DNA of 64,000 nt. It comes from Sphingomonas sp. Its GTDB lineage: Bacteria; Pseudomonadota; Alphaproteobacteria; Sphingomonadales; Sphingomonadaceae. Position numbers and translations under genes: made by a program. The DNA lies in contig JAFOMG010000019.1 of NCBI GenBank assembly GCA_017418975.1, positions 1 to 64,000 of the forward strand, read 5' to 3'. The notes beneath the pieces were generated by a model that was not told the DNA's origin, did not search any database, and saw only the letters and a list, made by a program, of their open reading frames with translations. Positions 1 through 8,701 of the stretch are shown in pieces (the first letter of the stretch is position 1; every line of letters begins with the position of its first letter).

Positions 1-322
1 GCGAAGACGCATATGCCCTCCCCGATTTCCATTTAATGAATTGAATCAATACGGAAAAATACCGCACCCAAGAACAGGGCGCGAAAGATATGCGAACCCG
101 GCTACTCCCTTTTTCTCAAGACAATTCAAGTTTGTTTCCACAATATGTCCATCGCCATAATGCCCCCATTTCGGTGGTACTTGGCGAATTCTACCGTCCT
201 CCGCCCGCCACCTTCCCGATCGAGTCACGCGCCTGGATGGCGACGGCTCGAGCCTGGGCAACCGGGCCGCAGGCTCACGGCCGGGAGATCGTCGAAAGGC
301 AGCAATGCCGCCGCTACCCGTC
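1..322. other. Left-edge stretch without a supported gene
   Basis: No convincing reading frame lies here on either strand. Bases about 25-160 are clearly richer in A and T than the rest of the window, so part of it may be regulatory for a gene to the left of the window. The open frames that cross it are Arg/Pro/Ala-rich and look like shadows of GC-rich DNA. Confidence 0.5.
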
Positions 323-694
323 CTAGCGTGGCGTTTCGCGCGCATCCTCGCGTGCCGAATGCAGGTCCGGCGGGATCGGCATCGGCGCGAAGGCGCTGAC
401 GTTCGACCGGCCGGTATTGCCCGCCGGCGTCCGCCCCGTGAAATGCCCGAGCGGTGCGAGCGCCATCCGGAACAGCTGGCCGGCGACTTCGCCGGGCTGG
501 CGCAGCCGCCAAGCATGGCCAAGCATGATCGCATGCACCCGCAGATGCGGCACCAGTCGCGGCTGCGCCAGAATGTGCGCGCGTTCGAGCGCACGCCAGG
601 CCCGCGCCGCATCGCCACCGGCACGCGCGGCGCGAAACACAGCCAGCTCCGCCTCGACCAACGCCGGAATCCATGGTTCACGCATCGTCGGCAT
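323..694 (-). CDS. DUF3703 family protein
   Basis: This is a 123-residue cytoplasmic protein of unknown function. It carries the conserved DUF3703 pattern: an ALERAHILAQ helix, a VPHLRVHAIML segment, then APLGHFTGRTPAGNTG and a VSAFAPMPIPPDL stretch near the C-terminus. The start at 694 is supported by a GGGAG ribosome-binding site seven bases upstream. It follows the LysR gene on the same strand after 60 bases and may be co-transcribed with it. Nothing in the sequence predicts a reaction, and there is no signal peptide or membrane segment. The family assignment is fairly certain and the role is unknown. Confidence 0.8.
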   Translation of the reverse strand: MPTMREPWIPALVEAELAVFRAARAGGDAARAWRALERAHILAQPRLVPHLRVHAIMLGHAWRLRQPGEVAGQLFRMALAPLGHFTGRTPAGNTGRSNVSAFAPMPIPPDLHSAREDARETPR

Positions 695-754
695 AGCGAA
701 TCTCCCTTTCGCCCAACCCGCCCCCCGCGGGGAGGATCACTCCGACACTATCTG

Positions 755-1666
755 TCACACGCCTTCGGACAATCTGACGACATCGATCTGCTCCGCCATC
801 CACGCGCTGAAATCGACCATCGCACCGTTGCTCCGCCAATCCGTGCGCCGCACCAGATAATAAGCGTCGTCGGTAAGCAGCGGCCGGTCGAAGGGAATCA
901 CCAGATTCCCGCTCGCGAGCTCCGGCGAAATCAGGAACTCGGGAATCAGCGCGACGCCGACGCCGGCCGCCGCCGCCTGGGCGAGCATCAGGAAATGCTC
1001 GAACCGCTGCCCCTGCAACCTGGGCAGATCGGGAATCCCACAATCGGCGAACCAGCGATTCCAGGCATCGAGCCGGGACGCCTGGAACAGCAGCGGCTTG
1101 TCGATCAGGTCCGCTGGCGATTCGATCGGATGCGACGCCAGCCAATCGGCGCTGCACACCACGACCGCCCGCTCGCCGAACAGGCGCAGATGCGAGGCAT
1201 CCGGCCAGTCCGGCTGGCCGAAATGGATCGCCCCGTCGAACCCCTCCTCTTCCAGGTCGAACGGAAAGGAGCGCGCCGCGAAATTGACGGTCATCTCCGG
1301 ATGGCGCGCGGAGAGACCCGGCAGCCGCGGCGCGAGCCAGCGCATTCCGAAGCTCGGCAGCGTGGCGATGAGCAGGGTTCGCCCGGTGCCGCTCATCAGC
1401 CGATCGGTGGCCAGCCGGATCCGGTCCAGCGCCGGCCTGACTTCATCGGCATAGGCACGGCCGGCCGCGTTGAGCGTGACCCGGCGGCCATGCCGGTCGA
1501 ACAGGCTGGTCTGCAGCCAGTCCTCGAGCAACGCCACCTGCCGGCTGACGGCGCTCTGGGTGAGGCCGATATGGGCCGCCGCCCGCGAGAAGCTGCCATG
1601 GCGCGCCGCGGCGACGAAGCTGTTCAGCGCCGCCATCGGCGGCAGCAGGCGCCTGCCCTCACTCAT
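755..1666 (-). CDS. LysR-family transcriptional regulator (GcvA-like)
   Basis: A 303-residue LysR-type regulator. The N-terminal winged helix-turn-helix is seen at about residues 10-70 (FVAAARHGSFSRAAAHIGLT, then QSAVSRQVALLE). The rest is the two-lobed periplasmic-binding-protein-like effector domain. The length is normal and the WLAPRLPGL and FDGAIHFG segments resemble the GcvA/AmpR subgroup. It is divergent from the 2-oxoadipate/2-hydroxyglutarate catabolic genes starting at 1762, with a 95-base spacer that holds a small palindrome. It is therefore probably the local regulator of that operon. The effector (for example 2-oxoadipate or aminoadipate) is inference only. Confidence 0.88.
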   Translation of the reverse strand: MSEGRRLLPPMAALNSFVAAARHGSFSRAAAHIGLTQSAVSRQVALLEDWLQTSLFDRHGRRVTLNAAGRAYADEVRPALDRIRLATDRLMSGTGRTLLIATLPSFGMRWLAPRLPGLSARHPEMTVNFAARSFPFDLEEEGFDGAIHFGQPDWPDASHLRLFGERAVVVCSADWLASHPIESPADLIDKPLLFQASRLDAWNRWFADCGIPDLPRLQGQRFEHFLMLAQAAAAGVGVALIPEFLISPELASGNLVIPFDRPLLTDDAYYLVRRTDWRSNGAMVDFSAWMAEQIDVVRLSEGV

Positions 1667-1675
1667 TCCATATAC

Positions 1676-1689
1676 TCATCTGTAGATGA
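1676..1689. promoter_or_regulatory. Candidate LysR operator palindrome
   Basis: TCATCTGTAGATGA is a palindrome with 6-base arms and a 2-base centre. It lies nine bases upstream of the LysR start codon and 72 bases before the divergent operon. LysR regulators usually bind such short dyads in their divergent spacer. Binding is not shown. Confidence 0.45.
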
Positions 1690-1761
1690 TACTTATCCGT
1701 TTTGATCTGCTCCATCCTTACCTCACATGGCCGCATGCGGTTGGCAATCAGGTCGAGGTAA

Positions 1762-2784
1762 ATGATGAATGAGCATCAAAGCGCGATGAATGCGCTGGTC
1801 GGATCCATATTGCCCGCCGATCGGGCACGGGCAGCGCGGGAGATCATCGAGCCCATGGCGGATTCGGCGGAGACCGCGCACGCGGCCGACGCGCTCGCCT
1901 TCACGGTCGCGCTCAACACCATTCTCTTCGCCGATCTGCTCGATCGCACCGCGACGGGCGCCGCCTATGTCGACGATGTCCGCCGTTCCGGCCGGCGCGT
2001 TCGCTTCGACCATGGCGCCCTGCGGACGATCCGCCTGCCCCATGGCGGCACCGGCGCCCTGCCCGCCGGCGAACAGGCATTCCGCCGGATCCTCGAGCCG
2101 CTCGGCTATGTGGAAGCGGCGATCTATCCGCTGCCCCGGCTGCGGATGACGGGCCGCGCCTATCGCCACCGCACCCATCCGGAGACCATTCCGCAATTCT
2201 TCGTCAGCGAGTTGCACGTCGACCAGTTCGACGCGGAGTTCGCCGATGCCGCCGCCCGCGTCTTCGGCACTTCCCGCGATCCGATCGACCCGGATACGGC
2301 GGCGGCGCTCGCCCGGCTGGGCCGCGGCGAGATGCTCGAGCCGGAGGCCGCCGCGCAAGCGCTGCGCGTGACGGTCGGCGCGTTCGGGCGCCAGCACGAC
2401 CGCCCGATGCTCGCGGACTATGAGATCCTCAAGCGCGCCTCGGCGGAGGCGGCCTGGATCGCCACCGAGGGCAACGCCTTCAACCACGCGACCGACCGAG
2501 TTCCCGACGTCGCCGCCCTGGCGGAAGCGCAGCGCGCGCTCGGCCGGCCGATCAAGGACAGCGTGGAGGTTTCCGGCACCGGCCGCGTCCGCCAGACCGC
2601 CTTCCGCGCCGACCCGGTCGATCGCGCGTTCGGCATCCCGGCAGGCCCGGACCGCACCCTGTCGGTGCCGGGCTCCTTCTACGAATTCATCACGCGCGAC
2701 ATCGATCCGGCGACCGGCACGCTCGACCTGTCCTTCGACAGCGGCAACGCCACCGGCATCTTCGGCATGACCAAGGCCGCATGA
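1762..2784 (+). CDS. DUF1338 family 2-oxoadipate dioxygenase/decarboxylase-like protein
   Basis: This 340-residue protein belongs to the DUF1338/HglS family of Fe(II) enzymes. HglS converts 2-oxoadipate to D-2-hydroxyglutarate with loss of CO2 in lysine catabolism. The family signature is visible: RFDHGALRTI with His84, and the FVSELHVDQF motif with Glu150 and His152. The protein is shorter than Pseudomonas HglS (about 460 residues), so it belongs to the compact branch. GAGG at 1755-1758 fits ATG 1765 slightly better than ATG 1762. The stop overlaps the next start as ATGA. The neighbour is a 2-hydroxyglutarate dehydrogenase, the expected next step, which strongly supports the assignment. The exact substrate is inferred from family and context. 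Confidence 0.82.
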   Translation: MMNEHQSAMNALVGSILPADRARAAREIIEPMADSAETAHAADALAFTVALNTILFADLLDRTATGAAYVDDVRRSGRRVRFDHGALRTIRLPHGGTGALPAGEQAFRRILEPLGYVEAAIYPLPRLRMTGRAYRHRTHPETIPQFFVSELHVDQFDAEFADAAARVFGTSRDPIDPDTAAALARLGRGEMLEPEAAAQALRVTVGAFGRQHDRPMLADYEILKRASAEAAWIATEGNAFNHATDRVPDVAALAEAQRALGRPIKDSVEVSGTGRVRQTAFRADPVDRAFGIPAGPDRTLSVPGSFYEFITRDIDPATGTLDLSFDSGNATGIFGMTKAA

Positions 2785-4217
2785 CCGGCGCCCACGCCTC
2801 TCCGCTGGGCACGCTCGCCGGGATCGTCGGCGCGGCGCAGGTGCTGACGGAGCCTTCCGACCTGGCCGCCTATCAAAGCGACGGCCGCGGCGCCGGCGGC
2901 GGCGCGCCGATCGCGGTCGTCCGCCCGAACGATGCGGACCAGGTATCGGCGCTGGTACGGCTGGCGGCCGAAGCGGGCATCCGCCTCGTCGTCGCCGGCG
3001 GCCGGACCGGCCTGGCCGGCGCAAGCCTGGCCGCCGATGGAATCCCCTGCGTGCTGGTCAGCCTCGAGCGGCTCGCCGGCCTGATCGAGATCGACCCCGC
3101 CAACCGCACCGCCACCGTCGACGCCGGGGTCCGGCTGTCGGCGCTCAATGCGGCGGCGGCCGAGCACGGGCTGTTCTTTCCGATCGACCTCGGCGCCGAT
3201 CCGGCAATTGGCGGCATGATCGCCAGCAATACCGGAGGTGCCCGCCTGCTGCGCTATGGCGACGTCCGCGCGAACCTGTTGTCGGTGGAAGTCGTCCGCT
3301 CCGATGCGGAAGGATCGCGCATCCCGCTCGGCGCGCCGCTCCGGAAGAACAATACCGGGCTCGACCTCAAGCAGCTGCTGGTCGGCGGCTGCGGCTCGAC
3401 CGGGATCGTCACCCGTGCCACCGTCGCCCTGCACCCCCTGCCCGCCGCCCGGTTGACCGCTTTGCTCGCGCTCGACGATCCCCGTGCCGCGCTTCCGCTC
3501 CTGCTGGCGCTGGAACGGGATTTCGGCAGCTGGCTGTCCGCTTTCGAGGGCATGAGCGAGGCGGCGATCCGGTCCGCGACCGATCATGTCCCCGGCCTCC
3601 GGCTGCCGTTCGGGAGCCCCCCGCCCTATGCGGTGCTGATCGAGCTCTCCGCTGGTGCGGCGTTCGACGAGAATCTGCTGGAAGAGCGGCTGGCCGCCGC
3701 GCTGGAGCCCTTCATGAGCGGCGCCGATGCGAGCATTCGCGACGCCGCGATCGACCGGCGCGACCGGCTCTGGGCACTGCGGCACGCAATTCCCGAAGGG
3801 CTGCGCGCCAACGGCACGGTGGTGGCCTGCGACATCGCGCTGCGCCGCGGCGACGTGATGGCCTTTCGCGAACGGATGGCCGGCCTGCTCGCACGGCATG
3901 CGCCCGGTCTGGTGCCGCATGATTTCGGCCATATCGGGGACGGCGGGCTCCACTATAATCTCGTCTGGCCGCGCGCGAACGGCACGCCGGACCCCGCGCT
4001 GCTCGAAAGCGCCCGCATGCTGATCTTCGACACCGTCGTCGAGGAGTTCGGCGGAAGCTTCAGCGCCGAGCACGGCATCGGCCCGCGCAACATCGCAAGC
4101 TACCGGCGCTTCGTGCCGGGCGCGGTGCGCCGCCTCGCCGGCGAGATCCAGGACATCATGGCCCCCGTTTCGAGCGGACGGGTCGATTTCGGAACGACAG
4201 GAGAAGGCACGGAATGA
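2781..4217 (+). CDS. FAD-linked D-2-hydroxyglutarate dehydrogenase-like oxidase
   Basis: A 478-residue flavoprotein of the FAD_binding_4/FAD-oxidase_C family, which includes D-2-hydroxyglutarate and D-lactate dehydrogenases. The N-terminal PCMH-type FAD domain shows AGGRTGLAGASL and the NTGG and KNNTGLDLKQLL motifs. The C-terminal domain has the metal-binding HDFGHIGDGGLHYN stretch and SAEHGIGPRN near the end. It would oxidise D-2-hydroxyglutarate, the product of the preceding gene, to 2-oxoglutarate. It overlaps both neighbours by four bases (ATGA), indicating translational coupling. Related D-2-hydroxyacid activity cannot be excluded from sequence. Confidence 0.85.
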   Translation: MTGAHASPLGTLAGIVGAAQVLTEPSDLAAYQSDGRGAGGGAPIAVVRPNDADQVSALVRLAAEAGIRLVVAGGRTGLAGASLAADGIPCVLVSLERLAGLIEIDPANRTATVDAGVRLSALNAAAAEHGLFFPIDLGADPAIGGMIASNTGGARLLRYGDVRANLLSVEVVRSDAEGSRIPLGAPLRKNNTGLDLKQLLVGGCGSTGIVTRATVALHPLPAARLTALLALDDPRAALPLLLALERDFGSWLSAFEGMSEAAIRSATDHVPGLRLPFGSPPPYAVLIELSAGAAFDENLLEERLAAALEPFMSGADASIRDAAIDRRDRLWALRHAIPEGLRANGTVVACDIALRRGDVMAFRERMAGLLARHAPGLVPHDFGHIGDGGLHYNLVWPRANGTPDPALLESARMLIFDTVVEEFGGSFSAEHGIGPRNIASYRRFVPGAVRRLAGEIQDIMAPVSSGRVDFGTTGEGTE

Positions 4218-5410
4218 GCGATGCATTGATGGGCGTCTACAACCGCGCCCCGCTCGAGGTGGAGCGCGGCAACGGCATGTGGCTCCACACCCGCGACGGA
4301 CGCACCTTCCTCGATTGCGTGGCGGGCATCGCCACCAACTGCCTGGGCCATGCCCATCCGCGCCTGGTGGCGGCGCTGGAGGCGCAGGCGCGCAAGCTTT
4401 GGCACGTCTCGAACATCTTCCGCATTCCCGGGCAGGAGGAACTGGCGGACCGCCTGGTCGGGGCGACCTTCGCGGACGCGGTGTTCTTCGGCAATTCGGG
4501 ATCGGAGGCCGTCGAATGCGCGCTCAAGGCCGCGCGGCGATACCATGCGGTCAACGGCGCGCCGGAGCGGATCGACATTGTGGGGTTCGCGGGCTCCTTT
4601 CACGGCCGCACCTATGCCTCGGTCAATGCCTCGGGCAATCCCGCCTATCTCGAAGGATTCGGCCCGCGCCTGCCCGGCTATGTCCAGCTCACCATCGACG
4701 ACCGCGCCGCGATCGACGAAGCGGTGCGGCGGCCGACGACGGCGGCGGTGATCGTCGAGCCGGTCCAGGGCGAAGGCGGTGCCCGGGCGCTCGACGGGGA
4801 ATGGCTGCTGTGGCTGCGCGGGCTGTGCGACGCGCACGGCGTGCTGCTGATCCATGACGAAGTGCAGAGCGGCATGGGCCGCACCGGCCGGCTGTTCGCC
4901 CATCAATGGTTCGACGGCGCCGCGCCGGACATCATGGCGGTCGCCAAGGCGCTGGGCGGCGGCTTCCCGATCGGCGCCTGCCTCGCCACGGCGGCGGTGG
5001 CCCGGGCGATGACGGTCGGGGTCCATGGCTCGACCTTCGGCGGCAATCCGCTGGCGATGGCGGTGGGCATCGCCGCCTTTGACGAGATCGCCCGGGAGGA
5101 AACTCTGGCCAATGTCCGCATGGTCTCGGACCGGCTGGCGACCGGCCTGCGCGACCTCGCCGCTCGTTTCCCGGACGTCGCCGTCGACGTGCGCGGCAAG
5201 GGCCTGCTGATCGGCATCCGCATGGTGCCGAACAACCGCGAGGTAATGGCGCTGGCCCGCGACCACGGGCTGCTGGTCGCCGGCGGCGGCGAGAATTGCA
5301 TCCGCCTGCTGCCGCCGCTCACCATCACCGCCGACGAAGCCGATGAGGTGCTGCGCCGGATCGAGGCGACATTCGCGGCCGCGCGCATCCGCTTCGCCGC
5401 CCCGGCCTGA
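4214..5410 (+). CDS. Class III PLP aminotransferase (acetylornithine/aminoadipate type)
   Basis: A 398-residue fold-type I, class III aminotransferase related to ArgD/AstC. Typical motifs are NSGSEAVECALKAAR, FHGRTYASVNASGN, EPVQGEGG, LIHDEVQSGMGRTG and the PLP lysine in AKALGGGFPIGA. The start overlaps the preceding stop (ATGA). Here the plausible job is transamination of 2-aminoadipate to 2-oxoadipate, or of an omega-amino group, feeding the neighbouring dioxygenase. An alternative is succinylornithine transaminase (AstC), because an AstD-like gene follows. However, no AstA, AstB or AstE gene is present here. Substrate specificity is not readable from the sequence. Confidence 0.85.
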   Translation: MSDALMGVYNRAPLEVERGNGMWLHTRDGRTFLDCVAGIATNCLGHAHPRLVAALEAQARKLWHVSNIFRIPGQEELADRLVGATFADAVFFGNSGSEAVECALKAARRYHAVNGAPERIDIVGFAGSFHGRTYASVNASGNPAYLEGFGPRLPGYVQLTIDDRAAIDEAVRRPTTAAVIVEPVQGEGGARALDGEWLLWLRGLCDAHGVLLIHDEVQSGMGRTGRLFAHQWFDGAAPDIMAVAKALGGGFPIGACLATAAVARAMTVGVHGSTFGGNPLAMAVGIAAFDEIAREETLANVRMVSDRLATGLRDLAARFPDVAVDVRGKGLLIGIRMVPNNREVMALARDHGLLVAGGGENCIRLLPPLTITADEADEVLRRIEATFAAARIRFAAPA

Positions 5411-5466
5411 TGCCGGTTGCCCGGGCCGTCGCCGAGCGAAGCCGCGACAGCCTTCCTATATCCGGG

Positions 5467-5499
5467 GCCGATGCGCGTGCGTAGGGCGTGCGCATCGGC
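5467..5499. promoter_or_regulatory. Perfect 10-bp inverted repeat before the astD-like gene
   Basis: GCCGATGCGC (5467-5476) pairs perfectly with GCGCATCGGC (5490-5499) across a 13-base loop. The repeat lies in the 112-base spacer between the aminotransferase and astD-like genes and ends 23 bases before the ATG. It could be an operator, a pause/attenuation hairpin or a partial terminator. No T tract follows it. Confidence 0.4.
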
Positions 5500-5522
5500 G
5501 ACCATGCAAGCGAGTGAGTGCC

Positions 5523-6923
5523 ATGTTCCTGCGATCCACCGACCCCTCTTCCGGCGAGACCATCTGGGAGGGCCGGCCGACCAGCCCGGCGGAATGCCTT
5601 GCCGCCGTGGAGCGCGCCCGCATCGCCTTTCCCGGCTGGGCCCGCACGCCCCTGACCGAGCGTATCGGGATCGCACGCCGCTTTGCCGAGATCCTGCGTG
5701 ACGAGGCCGAGGAGCTCGCCACGCTGATCGCGCGCGAGACCGGCAAGCTGCTATGGGACAGCCGGGGCGAAGTGGCGGCGATGATCGGCAAGGTCGAGAT
5801 ATCGATCGCCGCCCAGGCGCAGCGCGCGGGCCTGGACGAGGCCGCCATGCCGTTCGGCCGCTCGGTCCTGCGCCACCGCCCGCATGGCGTGATGGCCGTG
5901 CTCGGCCCCTATAATTTCCCCGGCCATCTGCCCAACGGGCACATCGTCCCGGCGCTGCTGGCGGGGAATTGCGTGGTGTTCAAGCCATCCGAGGAAACGC
6001 CCGCGATCGGCGAGCGCATGGCCGGCATCTGGTCCCGCGCCGGGCTGCCCGCGAACGTGCTGCAGGTCGTCCAGGGCGGCCGGGAGACCGGGGCGGCGCT
6101 GATCGCGGCCGATATCGACGGCCTGTTGTTCACGGGATCGGCCGAGACCGGGCGCCATTTCCGCCGCGCCTTTCTCGATCGACCGTCGGTGATCCTCGCG
6201 CTGGAGCTCGGCGGCAACAATCCGCTCATCGCCTGGGACGGCGATCCGGAGGCGGTGGCGACTCTGGTGGTCCACTCCGCTTTCATAACCACCGGCCAGC
6301 GCTGCTCGTGCGCCCGCCGCCTGATCGTGCCCGACGACCGGCGAGGTGCCGCGATCGTCGACGCGGTGCAGGCATTGGCCGCGCGCCTGCCGGTGGCGGC
6401 GTGGAACGACGACATCGACGCCTTCATGGGCCCCCTGGTCTCGGCCCGCGCGGCGGCATCGGCCGGTGCAGCGTTCGACGGCCTGGTCGTCCAGGGCGCC
6501 AGGTCGCTGCTGCCCGGCGGTCCGGTCGCGGGCCGCGGCCCGGCCTTTGTCGCTCCGGCGCTGCTCGACGCGACCGGAATCGACCTGCCCGATCGCGAGA
6601 TCTTCGCGCCGGCGCTCCAGATCACCCGCGTTGCGGATTTCTCCGCGGCGATCGCCCGCGCCAACGCCACTGCCTTCGGCCTCTCCGCCGGGCTCATCTC
6701 GGCCGATCCGGCGCTATGGGAGCGCTTCTCGACCGAGATCCGTGCCGGCGTGGTCAACTGGAACCGGCCGACGACCGGGGCGGCTTCCAACCGGCCGTTC
6801 GGCGGGCTGGGGGAATCGGGCAATCATCGCCCGAGCGCCTTCTATGCCGCCGATTATTGCGCCTATCCGATGGCGAGCTTCGAAGCGCCGGTGATCGAGG
6901 CGCAGCCCGTGCCCGGTCTGTAG
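5523..6923 (+). CDS. astD: AstD-like aldehyde dehydrogenase (succinylglutamate semialdehyde type)
   Basis: A 466-residue NAD(P)-dependent aldehyde dehydrogenase that most resembles succinylglutamate-5-semialdehyde dehydrogenase. Family-typical stretches are LGPYNFPGHLPNGHIVPALLAGN, FTGSAETG, LELGGNNPLI, the catalytic Cys261 in TGQRCSCARR, and the C-terminal GAASNRPFGGLGESGNHRPSAFYAADYCAYP. ATG 5523 gives the normal AstD length; the open frame extends further upstream without family similarity. In the arginine succinyltransferase pathway it would work after AstC. Here it sits inside a lysine/aminoadipate set, so it may act on another dicarboxylic semialdehyde. The family is certain and the physiological substrate is open. 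Confidence 0.82.
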   Translation: MFLRSTDPSSGETIWEGRPTSPAECLAAVERARIAFPGWARTPLTERIGIARRFAEILRDEAEELATLIARETGKLLWDSRGEVAAMIGKVEISIAAQAQRAGLDEAAMPFGRSVLRHRPHGVMAVLGPYNFPGHLPNGHIVPALLAGNCVVFKPSEETPAIGERMAGIWSRAGLPANVLQVVQGGRETGAALIAADIDGLLFTGSAETGRHFRRAFLDRPSVILALELGGNNPLIAWDGDPEAVATLVVHSAFITTGQRCSCARRLIVPDDRRGAAIVDAVQALAARLPVAAWNDDIDAFMGPLVSARAAASAGAAFDGLVVQGARSLLPGGPVAGRGPAFVAPALLDATGIDLPDREIFAPALQITRVADFSAAIARANATAFGLSAGLISADPALWERFSTEIRAGVVNWNRPTTGAASNRPFGGLGESGNHRPSAFYAADYCAYPMASFEAPVIEAQPVPGL

Positions 6924-7035
6924 TAAGGGTGGCGCTTCCCTTGTCAGCCGATCAAATGCGCGCCCAAAATGCGAAACGCTGGACGGACGGTCTGCTAGGG
7001 CCCGCTCGATCGCAGCAATTCGGGAGCCGTGCACG

Positions 7036-8559
7036 ATGATGGGAAACTTACGGGATCAGGTCCGGGCGATCCTGAACGATTGCGGCGTGGCGGCAGCGGC
7101 GCTGGAGGGAGGGACGCTCGCCGCGGCCTCGCCCCTTACCGGTGAGGCCCTGGCCGAGCTGAGGGAGCACGGGATCGAGGATTGCGACGCCGCAGTAGCG
7201 GCGGCCGTGGCCGCGTTCCGGCAATGGCGGCTGGTGCCGGCTCCGCGCCGCGGCGAGTTCGTCCGCCGGCTGGGCGAGAAGCTGCGCGTGCACAAGGAAC
7301 CGCTCGGCCGGCTGGTGACGATCGAGGCCGGGAAGGTCCTGTCCGAGGGACTGGGCGAAGTCCAGGAGATGATCGACATCTGCGACTTCGCGGTGGGCCT
7401 GTCGCGCCAGCTCTACGGCCTGACCATGCCATCGGAGCGCGCCGACCACCGGCTTGCCGAGCAATGGCATCCGGCCGGCCCGGTCGGCATCATCTCCGCG
7501 TTCAACTTCCCGGTCGCGGTGTGGAGCTGGAACGCGGCGCTGGCGCTGGTGTGCGGCGATTCGCTGATCTGGAAGCCATCGGAGAAGACTCCGCTGACCG
7601 CCCTCGCCGTCCAGGCCCTGTTCGAGCAGGTCGCGGCGGATTTCGGCGACGATGCACCCCGCGGCCTGTCGCAGCTGCTGATCGGCGGGCGCGAGCTGGG
7701 CGAGCGGCTGGCCGAGCATCCAGACGTGCCGGTGGTATCGGCAACCGGCTCGACCCGGATGGGCCGCGAAGTGGGGCGCGCCGTCGCCGCCCGCTTCGGC
7801 CGCAGCATCCTGGAACTGGGCGGCAACAACGCGTCGATCATCACGCCCTCGGCCGATCTCGACCTCGCGTTGCGCGCGGTCGCGTTCGGGGCAATGGGCA
7901 CGGCGGGCCAACGCTGCACCACGCTCCGCCGGCTGATCGTCCACCGCGACATTGCCGACGATTTCGTCGCGCGGCTGCGCAAGGTCTATGCCGGCGTGAC
8001 GGTGGGCGATCCGCTCGACGGCAATGCCCTGGTCGGCCCGCTGATCGATCGCGGGGCGTTCGACGCGATGCAGGCCGCGCTGGCCGCGGCGAATGCCGCC
8101 GGCGCGCGCGTCCATTTCGGCGAGCGCCTGCCGATCGGCGGCGAGGGCGCCTTCTATGTCCGCCCCGCCCTGGTCGAAGCCGAGCGGCAGGACGGCCCGG
8201 TGGTGCAAGAGACCTTCGCCCCCATTCTCTATGTCCTGCGCTATTCCACGCTGGACGAGGCGATCGCACTGCAGAACGGCGTGCCGCAGGGCCTTTCTTC
8301 CTCGATCTTCTCGACCGACATGCGCGAAGTGGAGCTGTTCCTGTCGGCGGGCGGATCGGATTGCGGGATCGCCAATGTGAACATGGGGCCGTCCGGCGCG
8401 GAAATCGGCGGCGCGTTCGGCGGCGAGAAGGAAACCGGCGGCGGCCGCGAAAGCGGCAGCGACAGCTGGAAAGCCTATATGCGGCGCCAGACCAACGCCA
8501 TCAACTATGGCCGCTCGCTGCCGCTGGCCCAGGGCGTGCGCTTCGACCTGGAGGTATGA
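7036..8559 (+). CDS. amaB: ALDH7-type alpha-aminoadipate-semialdehyde (piperideine-6-carboxylate) dehydrogenase
   Basis: A 507-residue aldehyde dehydrogenase of the ALDH7/antiquitin group, which oxidises L-aminoadipate-6-semialdehyde (in equilibrium with piperideine-6-carboxylate) to L-2-aminoadipate. The diagnostic C-terminal motif GAFGGEKETGGGRESGSD, followed by SWKAYMRRQTNAINYG, is intact. Other motifs are SAFNFPVAVWSWNAALALVCG, ATGSTRMG, ELGGNNASI and catalytic Cys294 in AGQRCTTLRR. Two ATG codons at 7036 and 7039 are both possible starts. It closes the five-gene catabolic set and supplies the aminoadipate that upstream genes would degrade. This is among the most specific assignments in the region. 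Confidence 0.88.
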   Translation: MMGNLRDQVRAILNDCGVAAAALEGGTLAAASPLTGEALAELREHGIEDCDAAVAAAVAAFRQWRLVPAPRRGEFVRRLGEKLRVHKEPLGRLVTIEAGKVLSEGLGEVQEMIDICDFAVGLSRQLYGLTMPSERADHRLAEQWHPAGPVGIISAFNFPVAVWSWNAALALVCGDSLIWKPSEKTPLTALAVQALFEQVAADFGDDAPRGLSQLLIGGRELGERLAEHPDVPVVSATGSTRMGREVGRAVAARFGRSILELGGNNASIITPSADLDLALRAVAFGAMGTAGQRCTTLRRLIVHRDIADDFVARLRKVYAGVTVGDPLDGNALVGPLIDRGAFDAMQAALAAANAAGARVHFGERLPIGGEGAFYVRPALVEAERQDGPVVQETFAPILYVLRYSTLDEAIALQNGVPQGLSSSIFSTDMREVELFLSAGGSDCGIANVNMGPSGAEIGGAFGGEKETGGGRESGSDSWKAYMRRQTNAINYGRSLPLAQGVRFDLEV

Positions 8560-8566
8560 AAACCGC

Positions 8567-8593
8567 ACGGAACGCTTCGGCGAAGCGTTCCGT
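8567..8593. terminator. Perfect 13-bp hairpin after the catabolic operon
   Basis: ACGGAACGCTTCG at 8567-8579 pairs perfectly with CGAAGCGTTCCGT at 8581-8593. It lies seven bases after the stop of the ALDH7 gene and 108 bases before the TonB receptor. No T tract follows on the plus strand, so it is a likely transcript end or 3' stabiliser rather than a textbook intrinsic terminator. Confidence 0.5.
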
Positions 8594-8701
8594 GACGCTT
8601 ATGTGTAAAAACGCCCGTCCTCCCCGCTAAGCAGCGCGAGGCCCGAGCATCGAAGATCGAACCATTACGGCGCGTTCGATTGCCGATGCTATTGGGAGGG
8701 C

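Noticed and set aside
4214..6923. Full arginine succinyltransferase (AST) operon
   Set aside because: The AstC-like and AstD-like genes are adjacent but astA, astB and astE are missing, and the surrounding genes fit lysine/aminoadipate catabolism.
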